From NCBI GenBank assembly GCA_964036155.1, contig OZ038422.1:40633201-40697200 (forward strand): 64,000 bases of DNA, written 5' to 3'. This document shows, one piece after another, positions 32,801 through 44,154 of the stretch (position 1 is its first letter; every line of letters begins with the position of its first letter). The DNA comes from Diploscapter coronatus. Taxonomy: Eukaryota > Nematoda > Chromadorea > Rhabditida > Rhabditidae. The notes beneath the pieces were generated by a model. That model did not search any database. It was not told where the DNA came from and was given only the letters and a program-made list of their open reading frames with translations. The position numbers and the translations under genes are program-made.

Positions 32801-35696
32801 GAGCTGTTCGGGACTTCCTCCACACATCAGAAATGCGAAGTCGCGTCGACGCATTCATAACTCTGCATTCCTACGCCCAACTATGGATCTACCCGTACAG
32901 TCATAAAGAGGGGAACTACCCGGATGATGTGAATGATCTGAGAAGGACGGCAAGAAAAGCGATCACAAAATTGGCAAGGATGTACGGCACACAATACAGG
33001 ATGGGCACTGGAGCGGATACTTTGGGTTAGTTCAAACATCTCGTGCTATATACGCTTCCGTCATTACATTGTTAAAATAGGAAAAATTCGAGGAAAACAT
33101 AGCTCAGCAAACAATGCTAAATTTTAGCTAAAAAGTGATCAAAATTGTTAAGTCCGAAATTGGATAAATTTTAGCACCGGCTTCTGGAGGCTCTGATGAC
33201 TGGGCGAAGGGAACACTGGGAGTGAAATACGTCTATTTGATTGAGCTTAGGCCGCAATTTGAATGTAATTTTGAAAATTCCGCTTTAAATAATGAGAATC
33301 TAAATTCAGTATCGAATGGATTTATTCTGCACAAGAAAGAGCTCATACCAACCGCTATCGAAACTTTTGAAGGGTTTAAGGAGGTAATAATATAAAGAAA
33401 CAAAAAATGTGTTGAATAATAAATTATATACAAGATTTCTCTATAGCATATAATTTCTAAATAACTTAGATGAAATACCTAAACCTTTAAATAGCGCGGG
33501 TTAAATTTTAGGTAATAGAGGCTGTACTAGAACATAATAATCTGAAGAGAGACCCAGTGACGAGGATATCACCGAATCAAAGGAAGAAGCAACTTTGTAG
33601 GCTAAAAATATTGGGTTAAAAATAAATAGGTAAATTTTAGATCGCTGGAGAATTCTGGGTCTGCCCTCGTCAATTGGGCATAACTCTAGACACAACGATA
33701 CGAGAACGCACGGAAAGACTAAGGGCGATAGTAAGTGGAATTTGATGGGTTTTGAAAAATTTAATTTGAAAAGAGCAAATCTAAGCAATGTTCGATTTCG
33801 AATGCTATACCCTACCTATAATTATGGTATCACGACAGCGGTTCCCAAAAATTTGTTAAGTTTCAAGAGATTGAATGTCAAATATGGAATTTGTTTAAAC
33901 TATTGCTTACAGAGTTCCCAGTTGATAAGCCTATTAACAGAATTCCATATATCGAAAATAGGAGAAAAAAAATAAGTAAAAATTCAGTAGTTCACCTGGA
34001 GAAAACATTCTCGACCTACCGGCCCGGAATGTCTAGACTTCTGGCTCGGTTGACCACGAGATCGTCCTCGACGTCGACCTCAACTACGACCACAACACCC
34101 CCGACAGGAAAGCAGAAATCAATCCTGAGCCAGGACGAGAGAAGACGATTATTGAAAATTCGATTGAATAAGTATTCGACGAAGGTTGGAAATTTCGATA
34201 TTTCTATAGATCAATCAAACACATGTATAACATTCGAAATATTCGACTATAGCTAGAGTTTATGTTAAATTATTAAGACGAAGTTCAAAAGCTGAATCAA
34301 TTTTGGCTGATTGATAAAAACAATCTAGCTAATTTTAAAACATACCAGATGTGAGGATTTTGCAAAAAAAAATCGTATGATTAACAAAAATAGTATAAGA
34401 ATTTTCTTCTTAGAATTTTGAATGATAAATCAAACCCAAAAAATCGTCTTACTTAGCTCTGTAAACATTCTTGAAATTTCATGAAACATACCCATTTCGA
34501 CTATTTGGAAACCGTACGACCACGAGACATGAGACATGGCGCGAAATAGTATAGGGGGTTAGGGTAGGGTATGGGATGATAATTTTCTTTTCCCACACAG
34601 TTTCTCAATTTCTTGTGATCTCTCGGTTTCCAATTTGCTCTCATTTTCAGTTGCCGGACTACAGCACTTCTGCAGAGTCAATCACTTCCACGACCCCACT
34701 CTATTCGTCCAGGGAAATCCGATGGTGGACCGTTTCCGGAGAACGTATAAAGACAGCTTCTCAAGAGCTCACCGGATGGTCTTCAAAAGAGTCTTCAAAA
34801 TCGACATCGAAAGAAATCACAAGGCCTTCTCACGAGACATCTAAGCTGACGCCAAATTCGAAGGAAACTATTGTTATGTCGTCAGGTATGAAATACTATA
34901 GCTAGTCTGAGATCTAATGAAATATAATGGAATTAAGGTTCAGAAGGAATGAATTGAGTTTAATTCATCCTAAATAAGTTATAACTAGATTTATGGTATT
35001 ATTAATTGGGAGAGAACGCATCGATATTCAAAAATTACGTTATTTGTTTCTCGCTTCTCTTCTACGCGACTTACTATTTCGCGTCCAAATTCGATTTCTA
35101 ATTGCTGCTGCATGAATATCGACTTTCTCTCCAATCAACGATATTTCTAGACTTTATATGTAAAATACGATCGAGTATGTGTCTTTTGATCTTCAGAAGT
35201 CCTAACCTCTTCATCCGAACTAATCGAAGGACCAACGACGCCAATTTCGTTGACATCGTCTGAGATCTCGGTGTTAGAGTCGACGGAAGCCCCAAGAACT
35301 GGGGGAACCACGAGATTCTCGTTCTACACGAACAGGAAACCAGAATCCTTCATGGACCCGGAGTGTAGGGATATGAGGTGATATTTTGATGATTTAATTT
35401 ATTTCTTACTAATTAAAATTTACCTATGGTTGGCAATTATTCTTGGTAGTAAATATTTACCGAAATTCGATATTTGAAGTAAATTTTTCAAACTTATAGG
35501 TGGTTTTGTTTAGATATTCTTGCGGATTCTGGATGAAACACAATGAAAAAGTATGCGAAGAACAAGAATCTTTTATGAAGGTAGCATTTGTTTAAATAAA
35601 TTTGAAAATTAAACAAGTAAATGAATAATTTAGGCTCAATGCGCTTTCACTTGTCAATTCTGCATCTCAAAATTAGTCAATGCGGGTGCTCGTTAG
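29829..35696 (+). CDS. Secreted M14 zinc carboxypeptidase with Ser/Thr linker and C-terminal ShKT domain (SURO-1-like)
   Basis: It removes C-terminal residues from extracellular peptides. MNISPCLTALVWTCSILVIQ is the signal peptide; the propeptide runs about 30161-31313 (RITPSDMEGLKWLNKV). The catalytic domain has the zinc motif HAREW (31941-32052 exon), PCLNPDGYEYT, GVDLNRNF, third zinc ligand LHSYAQLWIYPYS, and catalytic Glu in YLIELRP. The S1' pocket reads APASGGSDDWAKG: Asp in the 255 position predicts carboxypeptidase B-type Lys/Arg preference, and the usual Tyr248 is Ala in my splice model. After the enzyme come a Thr/Ser-rich linker (STSTSTTTTTPPTGKQ and three exons up to 35376) and a six-Cys ShKT domain from DPECRDM to TCQFC. 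The order resembles C. elegans SURO-1, a cuticle-shaping enzyme; that match is from memory. About 19 exons and 750 residues. Introns hold family B, D and L hairpins. Confidence 0.9.
31348..31463. repeat. Inverted-repeat element, family L (single copy seen)
   Basis: CCCTCGTACTTCATCATATA at the left is complemented by TACATGACGAAGTGCGAGG at the right, and ATACGTGGTCGAAA by TTCAACCACGTAT. The arms are about 38 bp and the loop about 35 bp. It lies in an intron of the carboxypeptidase gene and lacks the GAAATAG core. Confidence 0.82.
32245..32372. repeat. Inverted-repeat element, family B copy 2
   Basis: It lies in a carboxypeptidase intron. Core motifs are GCGAAATAGTGTTGAAAAAG and ACACTATTTCGCATG, with the loop ACCCTACCCTAACC. 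The outer arms (GTAAACCGCACG/CGTGCGGTTTTC) are more diverged than in copy 1. Confidence 0.85.
32623..32785. repeat. Inverted-repeat element, family D copy 3
   Basis: It lies in a carboxypeptidase intron. The ends are TATTGTTGATACCAAAGTTC and AGATCGCGGCATCAACAATA. The interior CTTTTCGCGTGCTATTTTCG and ACCACTAAAAATAGCTGTG match copy 2. Confidence 0.85.
34499..34638. repeat. Inverted-repeat element, family B copy 3 (inverted)
   Basis: It lies in a carboxypeptidase intron, in the opposite orientation to copies 1 and 2. ATTTGGAAACCGTACGACCA pairs with the end TCTCGGTTTCCAATTTGC. The G-rich loop has GGGGGTTAGGGTAGGG followed by TATGGG, four G-runs in 21 bp. Confidence 0.86.
34998..35149. repeat. 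Inverted-repeat element, family A copy 3
   Basis: It lies in a carboxypeptidase intron. The ends are TATTATTAATTGGGAGAGAA and TTTCTCTCCAATCAACGATA. The interior has GCGACTTACTATTTCGCGTC and ATTGCTGCTGCATGAATATC. Confidence 0.86.
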
Positions 35697-36968
35697 CTTC
35701 ACGAATTTAGGTATATTTTATTTTAAATTTTTTAAAATTTCTTTTGATTTAATAATATATATATGTATGCCTTTCATATCATATTAGAGCCTTAATTTAT
35801 CTTTATATAATTATTTTGTATATTGAATTTAATAAGGATCAGGTGAAGTTTTCATATATACGATTTTTATTAAAGTGATTCTTATTTTATTTTGAAATGT
35901 CTTAGGTTTTTACATGACTTTATCCTATATCCATAATTGTGTTGCTTGTAAAATAGTCACTTTAGTACACTATTTTAAATTAAGATCAAAGTTTAGTCTA
36001 GTTTATTCTTCACTGAGTTTGAATCTTTCTAAATCTCACGAATTTCGGAAATTACCTAAGTTTGCCTTGCCTATTGATCGATTGTTTATCATATGAAAGC
36101 TTTAGGAGTGAATACAAAGGTTTGTACTGCCTAATGTTTTTGTCCAACGTCATTTCACAAAGTACGCTCAAACGTCGAGCAAGTTCGATTTTTCCATAGT
36201 ATAAGTGAAATGATGCATTTTCCTTTTTTGCCTGTTTTAGGATATTTTAAGTTTTAAAATCCGTGAAGTCTACTTATTCGTTTCATGACTGCATAATGCC
36301 ATATCGCAGTCTATACAATTACTTTTCGTTTTTACCTCTTTTCAATTTTTGAAATATGTTTTAGATTAGTTTAGCAATAAAATTATTTATTTCGAACAAC
36401 TGAATTAAATTAATAAGTTATTAAATATTGCACAAAAATAATCAAATATAAAAACTGAGTGGTGTACTTCCCTAGTTGACTGTGAAAGCTAGGAAATGGA
36501 ATAAGTTTTCAAGTCAACAGGGACTAATTTTGTATAATTAAAAAATATACTTGCGCTAATTAAATCGGTAATTATTGCTAATGCAGTAGTTTTGGATCGA
36601 AGTTTTTGAGAGGAATGTAACATGAATTGGAATAACCGTAAGGTATAAGATATAATGCACGATTTTGAGAATATTTTAGATAAATTAAAAATGAGATAGG
36701 CACACATATTTGGGAAAGCCCAATGGCGGACTAAAGTTTGTTTAAAAAATAAAAGGAAAGGCAAATGAGGCAAGAAATGGAATCTCAGGGGGTTCTAAAA
36801 CGCGAAATAAATAAATTACAACAAAATCCTAAGTTCACAGTGAATTTGCAACCACTTAAACATTTATGGAAAATCGTCTGATCAAATAAGAGCGCAAAAT
36901 ATAGGATCTAAGCCCAGTAACTCTGAAGCCTATTTCCGATTTCTGCAAATTCACCGCGATTTTAGGGT
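35697..36968. other. Intergenic stretch between convergent genes
   Basis: This 1.3 kb separates the 3' ends of the carboxypeptidase and NOAH-like genes. It is strongly AT-rich, with a short TA-repeat near 35755-35765. No coding exon, RNA gene or inverted-repeat element is evident. Confidence 0.55.
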
Positions 36969-39900
36969 TTATATTTTCTTGGCTAGGTTAAATCGTCGGA
37001 AGAAGTAATTGGCGACGACGACGGCTTGGACGACCGTCAGAGCGACGAGAACTCCGAAAACGGCGATGAGGGTCAGACGCGCCATGCAAAGTTGGCCGGG
37101 GAGCTAGAATGTATCGATTTATTGATTTTCTTCGTTTAAATAATTACCGTAATCTCAACTTCCTCCTGGGCTTCCTCTTTGATAAAATCAAGCGCCGACG
37201 CCCGAGCCAAACTGACCGGCTCTGCGACCTAAGAATCATTAAATTTTCATGATGTTCCCGAAATTTCCCTAACCTGCTGAAGAGGATCAATAATGACGAT
37301 GGATGTCATGGACTTGGAGTATCGTGGGACGATGTATCGACCGGTTTCGAATTCATCAACGCCATTGTCGACCTCTCGCTTCTTCCTTCCCCAAGACTGC
37401 TTCTGGCCTTCGTTCGTGGCGCATTCAACCTGGAAGTTCATTATTTTGGCCTTTTTATTTCATACCCACTTTTTGAGGGGAGACTAGGGAAGGGAGGTAG
37501 GGGAAAAGTAAACAAAAAGTGAGTGTAGGTGTGGAATACAAGAGGCCTATTATTTTCTCATTTTGAAGCAATTTTAAAAAATATATATATATTCCATTGG
37601 TCTGTATGAAATTAGCTTATTCACAATAAAAATAGCTTTCCCCACAATTTTCGTGAAACATACCGGCATGCAGTCGCCCTTGCAGATCTCGACTTCACAA
37701 GTGATTCGGATCGACGACGAACTATCGAATCGGAAAGCCTGCATTTTCGTAACTTTCACAGCTGATTTCTTGACTTCGATCGGGCCGGGAATCAGTTTCT
37801 GAGCCACTGCGGGTGTTGGGCATCTGAGCTTTGGTTTATTCTGCGTAAATTCGATGGGCTCTCCTACCCCGATTCGATCAATTTCAGCTTCTCAGCAGCG
37901 TTCTTCGATCCGACTCCCGGAGCGGCGAAGCACTCCTTGACAAAGAAGTCGAGTTCGTCGTCCATGGCCATGATTTCCCATCGCAGTTCAAGAATGTCAC
38001 CCAATTTGGCCTGAAAATTCACCTTATTTCAAATTTTTCTTAGTTTTAAGTTTACCTGAACCAACGGATTCTCTCCCTCCGCGGTCAAAATCTGCATAAG
38101 CACTGGATTTCCAAGTTCAATTTTGCCCTTAGGCTGGATCAGATTGGCTTCGGGGCCGCTAAAAGTCTTTCCTGATCAAAGTTTCTTGATCCTTCTTACT
38201 TGACAGTCAAATTGTATCCAGCCTGGACTTTGCCTCCCAGCATCGAGGAATAATCGCACGAGACCTCATAAAGTTGATCCATCGACGTGACAAGTCCAGG
38301 AATGCCCAGATTGTTGGTTTGAATGACCACTGTGGTCTTGTAGGTGCCATTCAACTAAATTTTAAAAGTCACTTTTGGGATTCAGAAGCTATTTTTGATA
38401 CCAAGTCGACCAATCCACAGTCCTTCGAATCGGCTTCGCGCTTCTGTCGGAAGTCATCAGGATGTATGACGTCTTTCACGAGCTCAGCCTTTTCAGAGGT
38501 CTTGCCATTAGTGTCCTAAAATGTTCTTGTAAGTCCCTGAGATAAGAAGTCTTGAGGACAGATATTAAAACGAGGATAGAGCTAAGAAGGAAAGATTTTC
38601 AAGCTTTTCTATCTTACTCTTTAATGAACTTATATGGTGCACTTGAATGAATATTTTAAGCATTTCAAAATCACCGGATACTTGTATTATTGGTTGAAGA
38701 GAACGCGTCGATATTCAAAAATTACGTCATTTGTCTCGCTTCTCTTCTACGCGACTCACTATTTCGTTCTCAAATTCGATTTCTAATTGTTGCTGCATGA
38801 ATATCGACTTTCTCTCCAGTCAACAATATAACGGCTCAATCAGTTCCAATTCCTAATATTCAAACCTCGCACTCTACTACTCTATCAATATACTCTTAAG
38901 CAAAGTTATCTCAGGCTCAGTTAGATTAAAAGGAACAAAGAATACCTTCTTCTCCTTCTCATTTTCTTTCTTGTGGTTCTCTTCTTCCATCTCGTCGAGA
39001 GTGATGGGTCGCATGCCAAAGTCCTTAGGCAGACCGAGCACGAGGGTGGCAGAGTTCGAATTGGCAACCTCCACTCGGCAAGTGTCGAACTTGTTCTTCA
39101 CAAACATCACACCCGAGAACTGCTCCTCGTTGTTCACTTGGACCTGAATTTTGAATGTTAATTCCAATATCTCTAAATCGCCATCTTATGAATTCTCGCC
39201 TGTATGTTTTAAGCGTAATCGTGATGAGACTAAATAAATTCTCGGTAATAATTACTCAATTTAGGATGATATAACGTCAAAATGTTCTCGATCTGTTTCT
39301 CAATGTACACCACCATTTTAACGACCTATGGAACTTGCGCTATATAACTAATGAGTTCGATCGAATCACCTTGATTCCTTCATAGTTGCAAATAGTCGTG
39401 ATCGCTTCGGGAGGTACGGCAACCGGGGGGCCGATTGGAACGGTGCTCTCGGGCTTGCGTCTATGTTCGGTAGCCTTGATGCTTGGCTTCTTCTAAACAC
39501 ATGTGTTGTTTGCTTTTATGTCAATTTTCCGATTCATACGCTCTTCTTGGTAGCATTGACGGTCTCCTTCCTGCCTTTCTTGGTCGACACGTTTCCGGGG
39601 GCCTTGTGCACTGTCTCAGGCACGTTAGCAGCTGCAGAGACGCCGGTGTCGACCTCCTAAAATTGAGCACTATTTTCCTATATCTATATATATATATATT
39701 TTTTTTTTATTTTTTGAAATGATGACGTTGAGAAGTAGGTTTTCACCAGTAGACTTAAATAAATGGAAAGTTATGATATTGCTGATTGGAGAGAACGTCG
39801 ATATTCAACAATTACGTTATTCGTCTCGTTTCTCTTCTATGCGACTCACTATTTCGCTCTAAGTTCGATTTCTAATTGTTGCTGCATGAATATCGACTTT

Positions 39901-42900
39901 CTCGCCAATCAGCAACAATTCTTTTCAGATTACAGTAATCCCCATACCTTGATAACGCAGAGATTTTTGTAGAAATCAACATGCTCGTTGACTTCGGCAT
40001 CTCCGTCAATCGCGTCGAACACATCACAGTGACCAGAACGACGGTTGTAGTTCACACCGGCGCATCTGAACTCGTCTTGTTCTTGTCTCAATAGATTTTA
40101 TCTTTCTTATTATTCATCTCATTTTCAGATCCATTAAATTTAGTAAATCTTAGAATTATGCTACTTTTTATTGAAGTATAAGTTTTCAAGATTTTACACT
40201 TTCCATTATCTCTGAGATGAGTCCTTGCAAAGAAAGAGGGGAAAGGGATACCCGCGAGCCTTAGCTATGTGCCCTCTCGCTTTTGTTTTTTGCTTTCTGC
40301 TCTCTTATTTCTCTCTAGTCTCGATGCGTGCGTCTCGCAGATTATAGACGCAGAGTGCATATGACAAGGCTCATCTCAAGGACAGTGGAGAGTAGACCCC
40401 AACGGCTTAGAAAAACTAATAGAGAAAATGCAATAATTTTCTATTCATTGTCTCAAAACCTATAAAGTTTTCAACTCACGTTGGGTTTCCGGCACAAACT
40501 TCCAAGCAGGAATTGAGAGAGACGATTTTGTAGATCTTCGATGGAATGCCCTTCTGCTTGGTGTAGAGATAGCGCGAGAACAAGGCCTCGTCCTGCCGGG
40601 TAGAGCAATCGGCCTCCGCTAGAGGTAGAGCGAAAATTAGCATAGGTAACGGAAACAACCGACTCATCACTCAACATTCGATTAGTAGAGATAAGTGGAA
40701 ATTGCAAGAATTTTCGATCATGTGCTCGTGATTTTCAAGTTGAATAGGCCCAATTTTCTATGTTTCATACGGTTTTGGGAAGTGAAGATTATCTTGAGAC
40801 TACAATGATAAGAACCTTAACTTTTCAAAATGACTATTGTCATTGGTAGTTGCAAAAATAAACGCAGACAGATATAATAATTATGTGAAGTTACAATGCT
40901 GTTTCACTAGTGAAATTTCTCAAAACTTATGCAATTGTTCATTATGTTACCGCTTGCATGATCATGTCAAATTATTCCAGTCTTTTAGTAGTGAGTGATG
41001 CGTGGTTTTTCGGGTTTTCTCTCGAGCCTTTCCGAACTCGTCTTACCGGCTAAGCAATGCAGGTCATACAAGTCGGTTCCCTGTCGGACATGGGGTCGGA
41101 GAGTGTTCGTTCCATCGAGATAAAGCAAGTCACAGACTCCAGTGGCCTTCTCGAAGTTGAATGATCGACACTTTTCGGGGGATAGGGAGAAGCATCTTAA
41201 ATGGACAATTAGCTGGGGGTAATTGGGATAATTAAATATGCTAATTACTTCTTCATGCAATCTTTCACAGTCTTGCCCTCCTCTTTGAGGACGTGCAAGT
41301 CGCCCTCACCCTCTGGCAAAGCAGCGTTAATGGTTCGGACGGCCTAAATGTGTGGTACACGATTAAATTGAAAGAAGAACTAGGGGTTTGCCTTCAAATG
41401 AGTTCCAGCCGGACATTTTTCCTCCTTCAGATGACAGGCGACGTCGAAGTAGTCTACCTGAATGTTGGAATTTTGAAAGTGTTGAGATTTTAGGTTATGA
41501 CTCAAAATAATGAGATATTGTTCTGGTCAAACGAAATGATAGATCGTGTATTGAAAAAATAGCGAGAGACAGAAATTGTATACCACTCTTTTCATTATCC
41601 TTACTGACTCTCTTTTTCTAGCACTCTGCCTCCCTCTTTGCGGTATAGTCGTGACGCGCAATATACGCGCATTTCTCACAAAGCGATTTTTGACACACGA
41701 ACTGTCGCTTCATTTGACCAGAACAATAGTGAGCCGCGTGGTCTGTTGGGAACAAAATAATCAAAATATATATTTATAGCTGTGAGAAGACAATGATATT
41801 TACCTGGAACTCCTCTCCCTCAGGAATGAACAAATCCGGTTTGGTCATTCTGGTTTCGGCATTCAAGATGCATTCCTGTTCATTGTAATAGTACATCACT
41901 GACTTGCATTCGAAGTTTTCTCCGGTTTCGGGGGGAGGGCTTAATTTTTTGATATTACCTTAGAATTTATATAATAATCTAGTCATTATGCTAAATATCA
42001 TGAGACAATTTATGTAGGATTTTTGTTTCATATTCTAGGCTTCATACTTAGTGCACTGATCCAAACACATCGTGACCGATGGTACGTTCTCCATGACGAA
42101 GGCAGCGAATCCGACCAAGATCATCTGAGGAACACGAACGAACGAGGGCACGTTCCTGCATGTATTTGGAGAGGCAAAGCACTTCTTCTCGTAGTAGGTG
42201 AATCCCTCAGTCGTAATGAGGTCAGCACGACCCAGGGGCTTCGACCGCTCGTCAGAAAGAATGCACGTCCGAGACACGTTGTTGTACATGAACGATTTGC
42301 AGTTGAAGTCGTTGGCCTGAAATGTGTAGGATAGTTTGCAATCCACAATACAGCAGAAGCTCCATTATCACTCGATTTTAAGATTTCACTCATAAGAGAT
42401 TTTCAGGAACGTATTGAATTTTCATCTTCTCTCATGATTGAGGTCAACTTTTAAATAAGTTCCAAGTTCTATCAAGCTGCATAATGGACTAAGTAACTTT
42501 TAGTCCGTATCTAACCTTCGACTCAATAGGCAAAATCGAGCATTCATTTTAAACCTACCGTCAACGATAGCCTCTGGGTACAGAGCGACTGGCAGGAGTC
42601 CAAGTCGACATTGATGATTCGGTCCAATTCGTTCTTCAGTTGCTTGCCTTCCACGGCAATGTACTGGGTAATATAGGGGGCGTAGCACTGTGCTGAAATT
42701 CAGGATTTAAAAAAAGAAAAAAATATGATTTTTTTTTGTAATTCTTACATCCAGCGCAATTGTTGTCCATGTAAATGACGGTGTCCTCGACTTCATCCAC
42801 GAAGAGATCGGGTCTGGAAATGTATAAGTTATAAAATGAGCAGTACTAGTTTAGTTGAGAGCACTTTTCTACCAAACAAAAGCGATGGCAAAGTACTGAT

Positions 42901-44154
42901 TATGTATAATGTTCAGTCATACCGGTCCAATCGATCCTCAGTATTCAGAATGCATTCCTGGTCGACCGGGTAATACATCACGGACTCGCACTCGAAGCCG
43001 AATGTATCGAATGAGTTCAGGCAGGCTGCCATGCAGATCTGAATTTTGTGTCACATTTTATCGTAGGTTTAGATTTACCTGGATATTATCTGCAGGCACG
43101 ACTTCACGAGCAAACCCAACCAAGATCTTCTGTTCAAAGACATCAAAGTGGAAGGGCGAAGAGCAGACACGATCGCTCTAAATTTAATTTCGAATTTTAT
43201 TGTAAAGAAATGTTTTTATGTTATTATTTTTCTATATACAGTCATATTTCTGATTGTTTCCTCTCAAAAATTTCTATACTATCTCATTTCCTTTCCGACT
43301 TTATCTTCGCTACATGATCGAGTGTGTGTGTGTGTGTATGGAAAGAACTTGATAGCCAAAAGAATTTAGGCCAATGGGGGAAATAGCATGGATGAGAGAA
43401 AAAAGAAAAGATATAAGGAATCCGAGAGAAGACAAAGAATATCTGCGAAATATCGCGCAGCAGGGTTATTTTAGACGAGTGCATTCCTTAACTTTAAGGT
43501 TAAACATTGATTGTTGGATTTGAATGAATAAGTTACAGATTTTCGGGTGGAATGTTAAAATTTTAAAATTGACCGCTAAGGTTCGTGTTCGTATAAATAT
43601 AAAATATAATAATAACGAATCTTATATAACTAACTCAATTAGTATATTATATAACTTAGATATATAATTCCTTACCTTCACACAACTCTTCGTCAGAACA
43701 TTGTTTCCCACTGAAGAACTGCCCTTTCCCTCTGCTAACAAGGCACAGTTGGCATTTGAATAAGAGACACCGTGGCAGTCCTAAATTGAAATTAGCATAG
43801 ATTGTTAATATAGATAAGTTACAAGTGAAGTAGCGCATAGATCGGTGCAAGCTCCCATGTTCTCAGCTGGTAGAGTCCGTAATTGAGCACCAGTCGATGC
43901 ATTATGCTGTAGTAGAAAGACGGTTTGAGAATCCAGAGGGCATATCGACACCGATGCTAAATTTAAAGTATATTAAATAACAACAGATGTTTCAACTAGA
44001 TGGAGCACAATTAAAGAAAATATACGATTTGATTGTATAACACCAATGACATTAAACATTGATTTAAATAGTGAATAATAACTAGATTCCTACGTATAGA
44101 CTGTGAAAGTCCAACGGCGAAAACAGCCGTTGAAAGAATGAAGGTGCGGAGCAT
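36969..44154 (-). CDS. noah: NOAH-like PAN/ZP transmembrane cuticle-attachment protein
   Basis: It is a homologue of C. elegans NOAH-1/NOAH-2 and insect NompA, apical extracellular-matrix proteins linking epidermis and sensory cells to the cuticle. The start is ATG 44154 with signal peptide MLRTFILSTAVFAVGLSQ. More than 20 exons follow. Several PAN/apple modules are visible, e.g. VSICPLDSQTVFLLQHNAST, MAACLNSFDTFGFECESVMY, NDFNCKSFMYNNVSRTCILS, CRSFNFEKATGVCDLLYLDG and CAGVNYNRRSGHCDVFDAID. A ZP domain runs about 39400-37665 (VQVNNEEQFSGVMFVKNKFD, LRWEIMAMDDELDFFVKECF, CEVEICKGDC). A furin-type site GRKKREVD lies near 37380, then the helix LIAVFGVLVALTVVQAVVVA and a short basic tail FRRFNLAKKI before TAA 36969. 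About 1000 residues. Introns carry family A (two), H and F elements. NOAH-1 and NOAH-2 cannot be told apart by eye. Confidence 0.9.
38685..38830. repeat. Inverted-repeat element, family A copy 4
   Basis: It lies in a NOAH intron. The ends are GTATTATTGGTTGAAGAGAA and CTCTCCAGTCAACAATATAA. The interior TACGCGACTCACTATTTCGT and TTGTTGCTGCATGAATATCG is nearly identical to copy 5. Confidence 0.88.
39778..39919. repeat. Inverted-repeat element, family A copy 5
   Basis: It lies in a NOAH intron and is the cleanest copy: ATTGCTGATTGGAGAGAA at the left and CTCGCCAATCAGCAACAAT at the right. An inner pair GTCGATATTCA/TGAATATCGAC follows, with ACTCACTATTTCGCTCT in the middle. Confidence 0.9.
40203..40393. 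repeat. Inverted-repeat element, family H copy 2
   Basis: It lies in a NOAH intron. TCTCTGAGATGAGTCCTTGC at the left pairs with CAAGGCTCATCTCAAGGA at the right; both outer ends also carry TCCATTA/CAGTGGAG-like blocks. It matches family H copy 1 in the first 25 bp and in its CT-rich interior. Confidence 0.7.
41521..41725. repeat. Inverted-repeat element, family F copy 1
   Basis: It lies in a NOAH intron. TTCTGGTCAAACGAAATGA pairs with TCATTTGACCAGAA. The interior has ATTGAAAAAATAGCGAGAGA and CTTTGCGGTATAGTCGTGAC, kept nearly unchanged in copy 2 at 59770-59966. Confidence 0.88.
43321..43340 (+). repeat. GT dinucleotide microsatellite
   Basis: A run of GTGTGTGTGTGTGTG lies in an intron of the NOAH-like gene. 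It is the only clean dinucleotide run of this size that I noticed in the window apart from short TA runs. Confidence 0.8.
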
